Shown: positions 1 to 9,530 of the stretch, in pieces
Layout: each line of letters opens with the position of its first letter
How positions within the stretch are numbered: the first letter of the stretch is position 1
Assembly (NCBI RefSeq): GCF_005484805.1
Contig: NZ_CP039432.1
Coordinates: 3,658,001 to 3,722,000, forward strand
Origin: Rhodococcus sp. SGAir0479
Lineage (GTDB): Bacteria > Actinomycetota > Actinomycetes > Mycobacteriales > Mycobacteriaceae
Direction of reading: 5' to 3'
Length of the DNA stretch: 64,000 bases
Notes under the pieces: model-generated
The model's input: the letters and a program-made list of their open reading frames with translations, nothing else
Databases searched by the model: none
What the model was told of the DNA's origin: nothing
Made by a program: the position numbers and the translations under genes

Positions 1-3000
1 GAGTTCCCGCCGAGGACGAAGAAGTCGTCGTCGACACCGACCTGCTCGAGCCCGAGCAGATCGCGGACCACCGCCGCCACGGATTCCTCGACGGGATCAC
101 GGGGCGCCACGAGCACCCGATCGGTGTCCTCGGGAGCGGGCAGCGCCGCGCGGTCGAGCTTGCCGTGGGCCGTGATCGGCAAACGTTCGAGGACCGTGAC
201 CACCGACGGCACCATGTAGGCCGGTAGCGTGCGTGCCGCGGCCTCGCGCACCGCGCCCGGATCCACCCGCGTCCCGTCGGACGCCACCACGTATCCGAGG
301 ATCCGGACGCCGGATGCGGCGTCGGAGGCGACCGCGACGGCCGAGCCCACCCCGGGCACCGCGGCGAGGACCGACTCCACCTCCCCGAGTTCCACGCGGT
401 AACCGCGGACCTGGACCTGCGCGTCGGCGCGTCCCGCGAACCGCAGCGTGCCGTCGGCCGTCCACGCGCCCAGGTCCCCCGTCCGGTACATCCGAGTGCC
501 GGCGCCGAACGGATCCGCCACGAACCGGCCTGCGGTCAGGCCCGGCCGGTCCAGGTAGCCGCGCGCCAGCTGTGCTCCGGCGACGTACAGTTCACCCACC
601 ACGCCGGGCGGTGTGGGATGCAGCCGCACGTCGAGTACGCGGACCGCCATGCCCGGCAGCGGGTTCCCGACGGCACCCGCGATCGCGTGCGACGCGGACG
701 CCGCGCTCACCGGGCAGTGGGTGACGTGCACACACGTCTCGGTGATTCCGTACATGTTCGTCAGCAGCGGATGGGTGTCACCGCGACGCTCGAACCACCC
801 CGACAGCTGCCCCGGATCCAGCGCCTCACCGCCGAAGATCACGTGCCGCAGCCGCAGTCCGGGTTCCCCGGCGTCCCTCCTCGTCACCGCATCGACCAGT
901 TGCCCGAACGCGCCCGGGGTCTGACTCAGGACGGTCACGCCCTCGTCGCGCAACAGGGTGAGGAAGTCGCGCGGCGATCGGGCCGTGTCGCGGTCGACCA
1001 CCACGACGGTCGCGCCGTGCAGCAGCGCGCCCCACATTTCCCACACCGCGAAATCGAATGCGTACGAGTGGAACATCGTCCACACGTCGGACGCGTCGAA
1101 CCGGAAGAGCGGCCGCGTGCGCTCGAACAGGGTGACCACGCTACGGTGCGCCACCGCGACCCCCTTGGGTCGCCCCGTGGAGCCGGACGTGTAGATGACG
1201 TACGCGGTCGAGTCCGGGCGCAACCGCACCGTCCGGTCGTCGTCGGTGACCGGGTTCGAGGGCATCTCGGCGACCGCACCGCGAACAGCGTCGGCGTCGA
1301 GATCGACGAGCGGGACGGCGGCGCGTACCGACGACAACCGGTGCGCACCGGCGGCATCGACGAGGACGCACGCCGGTCGAGCATCGGAGAGCAGGAAGGC
1401 GACGCGCTCGTCCGGGTACTCGATGTCCACCGGCACGTAGGCGGCGCCCGCGCCGACGACCGCGGCGAGGACGACCGGCAGGTCCACCGATCTCGTCATC
1501 GCCACGGCCACCCGCGCCTCCGGCCCGATTCCGCGCTCGATCAGCCAGCGGGACAGGCGGTTCGCGCGTCCGGTCAGCTCCTGATACGTCAGCCGGGACG
1601 CGCCCGCGACGACGGCCACCGCCGCCGGGTCCGCCGCAACCGCCCGGGCCAGCAGGTCGGGCAGTGTCGCCGGTGCGCCGAGTGTGTCCGGCGGCAGCGT
1701 CGACAGTGCACGTTCGGCCGCGTCGGTGATCTCGAGATCTCCGACCACGACGTCGTCGTCCGCGGCGATCGCGTCGAGTATGCGGTGCAGACGCCGGGCG
1801 GCGCCCGTGATCGTCGCGTGCTCGAACAGATCGCGTGCGAAATGCAGTGCCAGCGACAGACCCTGAGGACGCCCGTCCGGGTCGACCTGTTCCCGCACAC
1901 TCAACTGCAGCTCGAACTTCGCGACACCGGTGTCGATCTCGCGCACGTCGGCGACCACGCCCGGCAACTCCACCGCGGTGGTCACGGCCGTCTGCAGTTC
2001 CAACAGCACCTGGACGAGCGGGGCCTGCGCAGGTGAGCGGTCGGCCGCCAGTTCCTCTACGAGACGCTCGAACGGCAAGTCCGCGTGCGCGAGTGCCGCC
2101 AGGTCGATGTCGCGGACACCCGCCAGCAGTTCGACGAACGTGGACGCCGGATCGACGTCGGTGCGCAGCACCAGCGTATTGACGAACATGCCCACCGACT
2201 CGTCGAGTTCCGGGACCGTCCGCCCCGCCACCGGGGTACCGATCGCGACGTCGCGCCCCGCTCCGAGTCGTGCCAGCAGTGCCGCGAACGCGGCATGGAG
2301 CACCATGAACAGCGTGCAGTCGCACTCGCGCCCCAGGTCGAGCAGTCGCCGGTGCGTGTCCGCGCCGACGTCGAGCGTGACCGTTGCCCCACGGGTCGTC
2401 ATCGTCGCGGAGCGTGGGCGATCGTGCGGCAGCGCGATGGCGGGGGGCAGGTCCGCCAGTCGGGCCGTCCAGTACTGCAGCTGTCGGGCGGCGACCGACC
2501 GGCCGTCGCGCTCGTCGCCGAGCATCTCGCGTTGCCACAGCGCGTAATCGGCGTACTGGAGCGGCAGCGGGGTCCAACGGGGTGGGCCGGCCGCCCGCCG
2601 AGCGTCGTACGCGACCATGAGGTCGCGCGACAGCGGCGAGACGGACTGGCCGTCCGCCGCGATGTGGTGCACGACCACCGCCAGCACGTGTTCCTCCGGT
2701 CCGAGCCGGAACAGTTGTACGCGCAGTGGAAGTTCTTCTCGTACATCGAATCCCGTCACCGATAGGCGGCGTATCTGCTCCCATGCCTCGTCCCGTTCCG
2801 CGACCGTCGGTGTCACGTCCGGCACGCCCGACTCGGCGGGAACGATCACCTGGTGGGGGCCTTCCGTGTCCGCGGGGAACACCGTGCGCAGCGCCTCGTG
2901 ACGCTCGACGACGTCACCGATCGCGGCGCGCAGCGCCGCGACGTCGAGCTGTCCGGTCAAGGTCACCGCGAACGCGATGTTGTACACCGGCGAACCCGTG

Positions 3001-4784
3001 TCGAGCTGGTTGACGAGCCACATCCGCTGCTGCGCCGGCGAGAGCGGCAGTCGCGCCGGTCGATCCCGGCGTGCGAGTGGCAGGATCGGCACCGGTGCGT
3101 CCGTCACCCCTGCCGTCTCCCTCGACGCGCCGACGTGCCCCGCGAGGCGGTGCGCGGTAGGTGCCTCGAACAGATCCCGCACCGTCAGCGTCACCCCGAG
3201 GGCCTCGTTCAGCCGCGCCACGACCTTGGTGGCCACCAGCGAGTCGCCGCCGAGATCGAAGAAGCTGTCGTCCGGCCGAACCGCCCGGTTCGCGTGCAGA
3301 ACCTCCGCGAAGACGTCGACGATCATCTGTTCGGTGACGCCGTCCACGTCCGATTCGCGCTGCTCCGACGGCACGGGCGGCTCCGGCCGGACGGCGAGTG
3401 GCCCCCGCGAGGCCGGTGCCGCGGTCGGGGCGGCGTCCAGGTGCACCTCCGCGAGCGCCCGCTGCGGATCCGCGGCGACGAATCGTTCCAGGAAGTCCAG
3501 GAAGCGCCGGTGGTGGGAGGCCTCTATCTCCTCCGTGTACCGGTTCGGGTTGGCCCGGAAGTCGACGAACGTCCTTACCGGCGTGCCGGATTGGTAGACG
3601 TTGACCAGCAGGTCGTCCACCGGACCCGAGGTGATGATGTGGAACTCGGTCTCCAGGGAATCCATCACGATCTCGGGATGGAAGAACATCACGTTGACGA
3701 TCGGCGCCGTGAGATCCGTTCCGAGATCGCGCTGGATGTCGGCGCGACTGCACCGTTGATGTCGTAGCGCGGCAACCAGTTCGACCTGGACCCGGCCGAC
3801 GAGGGTGCCGACGGTGTCGTCGTCGCGCATCTCGACCCGAATCGGCACCAGGTTCGCGGTCATCCCGCCCGACCGCCGCAGCACGGCCGTGGTGCGCGCC
3901 GAGACGGGGATGTCCACGACCACGTCGCGGCTGCCCGTCGTGCGACTCAGGAAGCAGGTGAAGGCGGCGATGATGCGCGCCGCGGCCGAGGCGCCCGATC
4001 CCTGCCCGTCCTCCGACCGTTCGAGTCGACGCATCGCCCGGTCCGACAACGCCGAAGTCACGAGCCGACTTTCGGCCACCGCGGGCGCACCGGTACCGAC
4101 GAGCGTCACGCCGCGGACACCGTCCAGTCGGTGCGCCCAGTACGCCCGGTCCGTGTCGTGTCGATCCGACGCCTGATAGCGCTCGTCGATGTCGTGGAGC
4201 GATCTCAGATCGGTCGCGGCAGGCGGATCCGGTTCGCGTCCCTCCACCGCGGCGGTGTAGATGTGGGCGATGCGGTAGAGCATGGTCGCCGCACCGTAGC
4301 CGTCGAGTGCGATGTGATGGCTTCTGCTGTACCACAGGAAGTGTCGATCCCCGACTCGGAGAATGACGGTCTGGACGGCGCGGTCCACCGACAGGTCGGC
4401 CGGAGTGGCGACCTCGCGTTGCATCCACACGTGCGCGGCGGCCACCGGGTCGGCGTCGTCCCGGAGGTCCACCAGCGCGATCGACGTGTCCCGGCCGGGG
4501 TCCACGTACTGCATCGGCTCGCCGTCGACGGTGAGGACGCGCAGGAACGGCGATTCGAACTCCCGGGCGGCCCGGACATTCGCGGCACGAAGCAGATCGA
4601 TGTCGAGCGCACCCTCGATGTCCACGTACTGCGCGATGAAGAACGGGACGTCCGGCACCAGCTGCTGCGCGAACCACAGCGCACGCTGGGCCTCCGACAG
4701 CGGGAACGGCGCCCCGGCCGAATGCGACGCGTCGTCGGGCTCGGACAGGCGGGGCTCGGACAGGCTGGGATCGGAGGAGTCCAC
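1..4784 (-). CDS. Nonribosomal peptide synthetase, N-terminal 1594 residues, domains C-T-C-A-(T)
   Basis: Large modular peptide synthetase; the gene runs off the left edge. In order: a condensation domain of EntF-like look (HHIALDG near residue 158); a carrier domain with LGGDS (serine near 514); a second condensation domain (HHIAADG near 705); an adenylation domain (about 1030-1550) with YTSGSTG near 1200, the NMYGITE core and a C-terminal GKLDR lysine; then a second carrier domain whose LGGNS serine lies on the first bases of the window. No adenylation domain lies between the first C and T, so that carrier must be loaded in trans or stays empty. The specificity residues read D-F-W-S-I-G-M-V-H-K, closest to the threonine code. 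The GTG start at 4784 is the first start after an in-frame stop and has a purine-rich GGGGG upstream. A siderophore product is possible; nothing visible proves it. Confidence 0.9.
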   Translation of the reverse strand, partial: MDSSDPSLSEPRLSEPDDASHSAGAPFPLSEAQRALWFAQQLVPDVPFFIAQYVDIEGALDIDLLRAANVRAAREFESPFLRVLTVDGEPMQYVDPGRDTSIALVDLRDDADPVAAAHVWMQREVATPADLSVDRAVQTVILRVGDRHFLWYSRSHHIALDGYGAATMLYRIAHIYTAAVEGREPDPPAATDLRSLHDIDERYQASDRHDTDRAYWAHRLDGVRGVTLVGTGAPAVAESRLVTSALSDRAMRRLERSEDGQGSGASAAARIIAAFTCFLSRTTGSRDVVVDIPVSARTTAVLRRSGGMTANLVPIRVEMRDDDTVGTLVGRVQVELVAALRHQRCSRADIQRDLGTDLTAPIVNVMFFHPEIVMDSLETEFHIITSGPVDDLLVNVYQSGTPVRTFVDFRANPNRYTEEIEASHHRRFLDFLERFVAADPQRALAEVHLDAAPTAAPASRGPLAVRPEPPVPSEQRESDVDGVTEQMIVDVFAEVLHANRAVRPDDSFFDLGGDSLVATKVVARLNEALGVTLTVRDLFEAPTAHRLAGHVGASRETAGVTDAPVPILPLARRDRPARLPLSPAQQRMWLVNQLDTGSPVYNIAFAVTLTGQLDVAALRAAIGDVVERHEALRTVFPADTEGPHQVIVPAESGVPDVTPTVAERDEAWEQIRRLSVTGFDVREELPLRVQLFRLGPEEHVLAVVVHHIAADGQSVSPLSRDLMVAYDARRAAGPPRWTPLPLQYADYALWQREMLGDERDGRSVAARQLQYWTARLADLPPAIALPHDRPRSATMTTRGATVTLDVGADTHRRLLDLGRECDCTLFMVLHAAFAALLARLGAGRDVAIGTPVAGRTVPELDESVGMFVNTLVLRTDVDPASTFVELLAGVRDIDLAALAHADLPFERLVEELAADRSPAQAPLVQVLLELQTAVTTAVELPGVVADVREIDTGVAKFELQLSVREQVDPDGRPQGLSLALHFARDLFEHATITGAARRLHRILDAIAADDDVVVGDLEITDAAERALSTLPPDTLGAPATLPDLLARAVAADPAAVAVVAGASRLTYQELTGRANRLSRWLIERGIGPEARVAVAMTRSVDLPVVLAAVVGAGAAYVPVDIEYPDERVAFLLSDARPACVLVDAAGAHRLSSVRAAVPLVDLDADAVRGAVAEMPSNPVTDDDRTVRLRPDSTAYVIYTSGSTGRPKGVAVAHRSVVTLFERTRPLFRFDASDVWTMFHSYAFDFAVWEMWGALLHGATVVVVDRDTARSPRDFLTLLRDEGVTVLSQTPGAFGQLVDAVTRRDAGEPGLRLRHVIFGGEALDPGQLSGWFERRGDTHPLLTNMYGITETCVHVTHCPVSAASASHAIAGAVGNPLPGMAVRVLDVRLHPTPPGVVGELYVAGAQLARGYLDRPGLTAGRFVADPFGAGTRMYRTGDLGAWTADGTLRFAGRADAQVQVRGYRVELGEVESVLAAVPGVGSAVAVASDAASGVRILGYVVASDGTRVDPGAVREAAARTLPAYMVPSVVTVLERLPITAHGKLDRAALPAPEDTDRVLVAPRDPVEESVAAVVRDLLGLEQVGVDDDFFVLGGN

Positions 4785-5017
4785 GTATCGCCCCCAGAGG
4801 GTTGGTTCGTCGGACTGTCCAGTGCGACAGCTCGCGCTGCCGTCGCCTGACGATCACTTCCTCGGGCGGAAGCCGTCCCCGACTGGCAGCGCCTATGTGC
4901 AGTATCCGCCCGACGCGCAATACGGTCCAGATCGGCAGGTCAGGCAAGTCGGACGAGGCGGGGCAGCCGCCGCGTGGACGATCCGGCCACCGCGACGCGG
5001 CGTGGATACTGGCACGC

Positions 5018-5746
5018 ATGAGTGAGCGCGGCGAGGCCGACAACAACGGCGAAACCGACGATTTCCGGGTCCACGTGGCGACCCAGGCCATCCGGCTGTT
5101 CGCCCGGCACGGATACGAAGCGACGACCGTCGACCAGATCGCGGCGGCGGCGGGCGTCTCGCGCCGCACGTTCTTCCGGCAGTTCCGGTCGAAGGAGGAC
5201 GTGATCTTCGCCGACCACGAGTCGCTGCTCGAGCAGGCGTCGGAGTACCTCGCCGGGGACACCGACGATCCGTGGGGCGCGGTGTGCGAGGCGGCGCACC
5301 TGGTGTTCGGCCGGTTCCGCGAGAATCGGGAACTGTCGGTACGGCGCTACCAGGTGGTGCAGCGGGTACCGGCGCTGCGGGACCGCGAGCTCGTCACCGG
5401 TTACCGCTACGAGCGACTGTTCACGGACTATCTGCGTCGGGCCGTGCCCACCGCGGAGCCGCTGGACGTCGTGGGGTTCGCTGCGACCGTGACGGCGTGC
5501 CACAACTATCTGCTGCGCGCGATGATCCGCGGCGACGAGAGCGCCACCGCCGCGAAGCTGCAGCGCACCCTGGTCGAGATCCGTCGCAAGTTCGGGGTGG
5601 CGACCGACGACGAGCCGGCCGCCCGCCCGGATCGCGGCGCCGACACGTCGGTGACCGTGGTCACGTACCCGGCCGGAATGGCCCCCGACGAGGTCGCCCG
5701 GCGGGTGCGGCGGCAGCTGGAGTCGCCGGACGTCCGCGAGCCTTGA
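5018..5746 (+). CDS. TetR-family transcriptional regulator
   Basis: Predicted DNA-binding repressor of 242 residues. The N-terminal helix-turn-helix (about residues 16-66) has the TetR pattern ATTVDQIAAAAGVSRRTFFRQF followed by SKEDV; the rest is the helical ligand/dimerisation domain. The ATG at 5018 is chosen because the fold begins just after it; the frame is open further upstream but without TetR sequence. The gene is divergent from the NRPS and lies 179 bases before the acyl-CoA dehydrogenase, with two copies of a 15-bp palindrome between. It therefore probably controls the dehydrogenase, perhaps in response to an acyl-CoA. Family assignment is firm; target and ligand are inference. Confidence 0.87.
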   Translation: MSERGEADNNGETDDFRVHVATQAIRLFARHGYEATTVDQIAAAAGVSRRTFFRQFRSKEDVIFADHESLLEQASEYLAGDTDDPWGAVCEAAHLVFGRFRENRELSVRRYQVVQRVPALRDRELVTGYRYERLFTDYLRRAVPTAEPLDVVGFAATVTACHNYLLRAMIRGDESATAAKLQRTLVEIRRKFGVATDDEPAARPDRGADTSVTVVTYPAGMAPDEVARRVRRQLESPDVREP

Positions 5747-5747
5747 C

Positions 5748-5762
5748 TGGCACTTAGTGCCA
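5748..5762. promoter_or_regulatory. Palindromic operator, copy 1
   Basis: TGGCACTTAGTGCCA is a perfect 7+1+7 inverted repeat starting two bases after the TetR stop codon. A near-identical copy lies 99 bases downstream, before the acyl-CoA dehydrogenase. The size and symmetry fit a TetR-family site; binding is inferred. Confidence 0.72.
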
Positions 5763-5846
5763 TGCTTCACTGGAAGCATTAGTGGACCACCGTGCACAAT
5801 CGGCGCAAACAAGCCGACGAGTACGCCACAGTACGACGAACCGCCG

Positions 5847-5861
5847 TGGCACTGAGTGCCC
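5847..5861. promoter_or_regulatory. Palindromic operator, copy 2
   Basis: TGGCACTGAGTGCCC matches copy 1 at 13 of 15 positions; the differences are the central base and the last base. It lies 64 bases before the acyl-CoA dehydrogenase start, where a repressor could block transcription. Confidence 0.68.
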
Positions 5862-5925
5862 AGACACTCGGCAGCGGCAGAACGCCAGCGACACCGACCG
5901 TCCCGCACACCCGAGGAGCGTCCCC

Positions 5926-7083
5926 ATGGCCGGCAATCCCGACTTCCCTCTCTTCCAGCTGAACGAGGAGCACGACGAGCTGCGGGCAGCGATCCGCGCT
6001 CTCTCCGAGAAGGAGATCGCGCCCTACGCCAAGGAGGTCGACGAGAACGCCCGCTTCCCCGAGGAAGCGCTCACCGCGCTGGTCAACTCCGGTTTCAACG
6101 CCATCCACGTCCCCGAGGCGTACGACGGCCAGGGTGCCGACTCGGTCGCCGCGTGCATCGTGATCGAGGAAGTCGCCCGCGTGTGCGGCTCGTCGTCCCT
6201 CATCCCCGCCGTCAACAAGCTCGGCACCATGGGCCTGATCCTCAAGGGCTCCGACGAGCTCAAGAAGCAGGTGCTGCCCCAGATCGCCGAGGGTGCGATG
6301 GCGTCGTACGCGCTGTCCGAGCGTGAGGCCGGGTCCGACGCCGCGAGCATGCGCACCCGCGCCAAGGCGGACGGCGACGACTGGATCCTCAACGGCTCCA
6401 AGTGCTGGATCACCAACGGTGGCCGGTCCACCTGGTACACCGTGATGGCGGTGACCGATCCCGACAAGGGCGCCAACGGCATCTCCGCGTTCATGGTCCA
6501 CAAGGACGACGAGGGCTTCGTCGTCGGTCCGCTCGAGCACAAGCTCGGCATCAAGGGCTCGCCCACCGCCGAGTTGTACTTCGAGAACTGCCGCATTCCG
6601 GGTGACCGCATCATCGGCGAGCCGGGTACGGGCTTCAAGACCGCGCTCGAGACGCTCGACCACACGCGTCCCACGATCGGCGCGCAGGCCCTCGGGCTCG
6701 CGCAGGGCGCGTTCGACGCGGCCGTCGCGTACACCAAGGATCGCAAGCAGTTCGGCAAGGCGATCGCCGACTTCCAGAACACGCAGTTCATGCTGGCCGA
6801 CATGGCCATGAAGATCGAGTCGGCCCGGCTCATGGTGTATACCGCCGCGGCCCGCGCCGAGCGCGGTGAGAAGAACCTCGGTTTCATCTCCGCCGCCGCC
6901 AAGTGTCTGGCCTCGGACGTCGCGATGGAGGTCACCACCAATGCCGTGCAGCTGTTCGGCGGCGCCGGCTACACCACCGACTTCCCGGTCGAGCGCATGA
7001 TGCGCGACGCCAAGATCACGCAGATCTACGAGGGCACCAACCAGATTCAGCGACTCGTGATGTCACGCGCACTGCTCAAGTGA
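5926..7083 (+). CDS. fadE25: Acyl-CoA dehydrogenase, FadE25-like
   Basis: FAD-dependent alpha,beta-dehydrogenation of an acyl-CoA, first step of a beta-oxidation cycle. The 385-residue protein is co-linear with mycobacterial FadE25 as I remember it: EEHDELRAAIRALSEKEIAP at the N terminus, ALSEREAGSDAASMRTRAK in the FAD/substrate domain, and YEGTNQIQR at the C terminus, where Glu369 is the expected catalytic base. The ATG at 5926 has GAGGAG 8 bases upstream. It follows a TetR gene and two operator copies and is probably repressed by that regulator. The exact acyl substrate cannot be read from sequence; branched or medium-chain acyl-CoA is plausible. Confidence 0.93.
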   Translation: MAGNPDFPLFQLNEEHDELRAAIRALSEKEIAPYAKEVDENARFPEEALTALVNSGFNAIHVPEAYDGQGADSVAACIVIEEVARVCGSSSLIPAVNKLGTMGLILKGSDELKKQVLPQIAEGAMASYALSEREAGSDAASMRTRAKADGDDWILNGSKCWITNGGRSTWYTVMAVTDPDKGANGISAFMVHKDDEGFVVGPLEHKLGIKGSPTAELYFENCRIPGDRIIGEPGTGFKTALETLDHTRPTIGAQALGLAQGAFDAAVAYTKDRKQFGKAIADFQNTQFMLADMAMKIESARLMVYTAAARAERGEKNLGFISAAAKCLASDVAMEVTTNAVQLFGGAGYTTDFPVERMMRDAKITQIYEGTNQIQRLVMSRALLK

Positions 7084-7255
7084 CGCACATTTCCGCTGCG
7101 ACGGGTTCCTCCGTGCGCGCGAACGCGCGTTCAATGGGGGTGCGGTACCGCGCGGTGCCGCGGTAGGTGACAGCACGGTTCGAACCGGACACTGCTCTTC
7201 GGGCAGCACGGTCGGGGGCCGGTGCCGTGACCGACGCAGGAGGAGTTGAGTGCAC

Positions 7256-7384
7256 ATGGGTTCGACCGACATTCTCGGGAATCTGGTGAGCGTCCTGGGC
7301 CAGTTGATGGGCCTCATGGGCGGCCAGGGCAACGGAGGCGGTGGCTTTCCGGGCGGTCTCGGTGGAGGCAGCCTCGGCAGTTGA
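7256..7384 (+). CDS. Small glycine-rich hydrophobic peptide (42 aa)
   Basis: Not recognised. It encodes 42 residues: a hydrophobic, possibly amphipathic helix (ILGNLVSVLGQLMGLMGG) and a Gly-rich tail ending GGSLGS, with no signal peptide. A strong AGGAGGAG at 7238-7245 precedes either ATG 7256 or an in-frame GTG at 7250, and a terminator hairpin follows, so it looks like a real single-gene transcript. A second 42-residue gene, also starting MGS and with a hydrophobic core, lies just past the dehydrogenase on the other strand. Short signal-less hydrophobic proteins in mycolate bacteria include the PorA/PorH channel formers; that comparison is only by size and character. Confidence 0.62.
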   Translation: MGSTDILGNLVSVLGQLMGLMGGQGNGGGGFPGGLGGGSLGS

Positions 7385-7410
7385 CCGGTTTCGACCCGTT
7401 CGCGGTACTC

Positions 7411-7445
7411 GTCACCCCGACGTCGTAATCCGACGCCGGGGTGAC
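7411..7445 (+). terminator. Intrinsic terminator after the small peptide gene
   Basis: A 15-bp inverted repeat with one mismatch around the loop TAATC; the arms begin GTCACCCCG and end CGGGGTGAC. It starts 27 bases after the peptide stop. There is no clear T tract, as is common in high-GC actinobacteria. Confidence 0.65.
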
Positions 7446-7531
7446 GTGCGAGCGGCCCCGGGTAGCAGAATGACCTTCGACAGCACGGTGTCCCGGCGAC
7501 ACCGTGAAGAGACGACAGTGGAGATTCGACT

Positions 7532-8380
7532 GTGGAGCTAGTGGGTGTGATCGGTGGTGGCACGATGGGTGCCGGCATCGCCGAGGTGTGTGCCAAGGCC
7601 GGCAGCGATGTGCTGGTCCTCGAGACCAAGCAGGAGTTCGCCGACGCCGCCCAGGCTCGTATCGCGAACTCGATCGGCAAGGGTGTCTCCCGGGGGAAGA
7701 TCTCCCAGGAGGAGGCGGACGCCGCCATCGCCCGGGTCCGGGTCACGCTCGACATCGAGGAGTTCGCCGACCGGGACCTCGTGATCGAGGCCGCGCCGGA
7801 GATCGAAGCGCTGAAGTTCGAGATCTTCGGCAAGCTCGACAAGATCGTCAAGCCGTCCGGCATCCTCGCCACCAACACCTCGTCGATCCCGGTCATCAAG
7901 ATCGCCAACGCGACCGAGCGTCCGTCGCAGGTAGTCGGTGTGCACTTCTTCAATCCCGTGCCGGTGATGCCGCTCGTGGAGATCGTGGTCAGCCTGGTCA
8001 CGTCCGAGGAGACGGTGGACGCGGTGACGGAGTTCGCCCGCAACACGCTGGGCAAGAAGGCCGTTCGGGCGGGCGACCGTGCCGGATTCATCGTCAACGC
8101 GCTGCTGATCCCGTACCTGTGCGACGCGGTGCGGATGCTCGAGTCGGGCTACGCGTCGGCCGAGGACATCGACGAGGCCATGAAGGGTGGCTGCGGCTAC
8201 CCGATGGGCCCGTTGACGCTGCTCGACACCGTGGGCCTCGACGTCGCACTGGCGGCAGCCGAGTCGCTGTACGCGGAGTTCGCACAGCCCAACTACGCAC
8301 CCCCGGCACTGCTCCGCCGCAAGGTGGACGCCGGGCACCTCGGCCGCAAGACCGGCCAGGGCTTCTACAGCTACAAGTAG
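7532..8380 (+). CDS. fadB2: 3-hydroxybutyryl-CoA dehydrogenase, FadB2-like
   Basis: NAD(P)-dependent oxidation of 3-hydroxyacyl-CoA (or reduction of acetoacetyl-CoA) in fatty-acid metabolism; cytosolic. The 282-residue protein begins with the Rossmann motif GVIGGGTMGAGIAE (residues 5-18), has NTSSIPV, the catalytic-histidine segment GVHFFNPVPVMPLVE (His near 138) and the C-terminal helical domain ending GHLGRKTGQGFYSYK. Length and motifs match the single-function bacterial family, with no hydratase domain fused. The GTG at 7532 has GGAG about 9 bases upstream. It is flanked by two tiny peptide genes and followed by a strong terminator, so it is probably transcribed alone. Confidence 0.92.
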   Translation: MELVGVIGGGTMGAGIAEVCAKAGSDVLVLETKQEFADAAQARIANSIGKGVSRGKISQEEADAAIARVRVTLDIEEFADRDLVIEAAPEIEALKFEIFGKLDKIVKPSGILATNTSSIPVIKIANATERPSQVVGVHFFNPVPVMPLVEIVVSLVTSEETVDAVTEFARNTLGKKAVRAGDRAGFIVNALLIPYLCDAVRMLESGYASAEDIDEAMKGGCGYPMGPLTLLDTVGLDVALAAAESLYAEFAQPNYAPPALLRRKVDAGHLGRKTGQGFYSYK

Positions 8381-8393
8381 TTCCACACGCAGC

Positions 8394-8421
8394 AGCCCCG
8401 TCGCCGACCGGCGACGGGGCT
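8394..8421. terminator. Bidirectional terminator
   Basis: Perfect 12-bp stem AGCCCCGTCGCC / GGCGACGGGGCT with loop GACC. It lies between the converging dehydrogenase gene and the small peptide gene on the other strand. Confidence 0.82.
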
Positions 8422-8443
8422 GTCGTGCGTTCGCGGACGCAGC

Positions 8444-8572
8444 TCAGCTGAAGGCGGCGAGCGCGCCCACCAGGCTCAGAATGGCGCCGAAACCACCGAT
8501 GACGGTGCCGATGCCGCTGACGACCGGCTGGATCTGCTTGATCAGGGCGAGATCAGCGTCGGAAGAACCCAT
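8444..8572 (-). CDS. Small hydrophobic peptide (42 aa)
   Basis: Not recognised. The 42-residue product starts MGSSDADLALIKQIQPVVSG and continues as an uncharged, glycine-punctuated hydrophobic helix ending GALAAFS. There is no signal peptide and no cysteine. The ATG at 8572 has a strong GAGGAG about 7 bases upstream. It converges with the dehydrogenase gene across a shared terminator. It shares length and the MGS start with the peptide at 7256. Possible roles are a channel-forming peptide, a membrane-active toxin-like peptide or a small envelope protein; none is proven. Confidence 0.62.
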   Translation of the reverse strand: MGSSDADLALIKQIQPVVSGIGTVIGGFGAILSLVGALAAFS

Positions 8573-8790
8573 GTCGAAAACTCCTCACAGTGATGGTGTA
8601 CGTACGGTTGCACGTCCGATGTGCTGCACGGCGCTCACGACGGTACGCAAGAACTCCGCGCAGAGATTCTGGGAGACAGACGATTTCACTTCCGACCTGC
8701 TCGAATCTCCGTGAGTAATATTCACGTGACCCGGCAACGGTTCCGGAACGATCCGGTGTCGAAGAGACGAACAGCTGCCGTCGAATCGGG

Positions 8791-9471
8791 TCAGTCGACC
8801 CGCAGCGAGCGCAGCGTCCGGACCACCGCCGACAGTGGAAACTGCCTGTCCGAGTAGTCGTAGTTGGGAACGCGCCCGTTTCCCAGGTTGAAGTAGACGC
8901 CGGCCTGACCGATCGTGGGCAGCGGCGCGGCCGCGCTCGTGTCGCAGACGATGCACGGATACTCCGCGAACAGCGCGGTGAGCCGCTCCACGTCCGACCG
9001 CGAGATGCGGAATCCGGGATCGACCAGCGACTGCAACTCCACCTGGAAGTACTCGACGCCGGCGCCGACGAGCCGATCCAGGTGCTTCCGTTCGTCCAGC
9101 AGGTGCACGTCGTCCTTCAGTACGAACAGGCCGTTGGCGATCTTCGGCACCGCAAGGCGCGACAGCAGCTCCAGTTGTTCGTCGACCGCCGCCTCCTTGG
9201 GGGCGTCGACCGCAGTGAACTCGAAGTAGGCGGGCCGCAACGACTCGACGGCGTCGACGACCTCGTCCGGCGTGTACCCCGCCGAGGCGTCGACGTACAA
9301 CGACGTCGGCCGTTCCACCGTCTCCTGCAGGTCGGTGAACGTCGCGGCGTCGACGACGCGTCTGTCGGTCGCCGCGGGGTCGCCCAGACCGATGCCCACG
9401 ATGTCCACGATGTCCACCCCGCGCAGCTTCTCCGCCTCGAGACGAGAGACCACCTGGTTCACCTTGATCAT
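8791..9471 (-). CDS. Conserved hypothetical protein, predicted alpha/beta enzyme
   Basis: Not recognised. It has 226 residues, no signal peptide or membrane segment. Alternating short beta-like strands and helices (TSLYVDASAGYTPDEV, YFEFTAVDAP, VPKIANGLFVL, VEYFQVELQSLVDPGF, YPCIVCDTSAAAPL) suggest a TIM-barrel-like fold. A C-terminal GQAGVYFNLGNGRVPNY motif could hold a phosphate or substrate loop. The ATG at 9471 has an excellent GGAGGTGG 3 bases upstream. It is transcribed alone or with the lipoprotein gene behind it. The fold guess rests on strand/helix alternation only. Confidence 0.7.
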   Translation of the reverse strand: MIKVNQVVSRLEAEKLRGVDIVDIVGIGLGDPAATDRRVVDAATFTDLQETVERPTSLYVDASAGYTPDEVVDAVESLRPAYFEFTAVDAPKEAAVDEQLELLSRLAVPKIANGLFVLKDDVHLLDERKHLDRLVGAGVEYFQVELQSLVDPGFRISRSDVERLTALFAEYPCIVCDTSAAAPLPTIGQAGVYFNLGNGRVPNYDYSDRQFPLSAVVRTLRSLRVD

Positions 9472-9530
9472 TGCCACCTCCGCACAGCACCGATTCCCAG
9501 ATCGTAGGTGGACACGATCGGCCGGCTCGA

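Noticed and set aside
618-2036. Long open frame on the plus strand over the NRPS gene
   Set aside because: The product is Arg/His/Asp-rich low-complexity sequence with no motif; the minus-strand frame carries all NRPS core motifs. Such antisense frames are common at this GC content.
4935-4953. Possible IdeR/DmdR iron box before the NRPS
   Set aside because: Only about 11 of 19 positions fit the consensus by eye, too few to support iron control of the NRPS.
2914-5262. Long minus-strand frame crossing from the TetR gene into the NRPS
   Set aside because: It overlaps the well-supported TetR gene and runs out of frame with the NRPS motifs; composition is that of a shadow frame.
7127-7160. Imperfect GGTACCGC/GCGGTGCC repeat after fadE25
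   Set aside because: Short, with a mismatch and no loop or T tract; too weak to call a terminator with confidence.
7170-7230. tRNA-like GGTTCGAACC segment
   Set aside because: It is part of a short palindrome; no acceptor, D or anticodon arms can be drawn around it.
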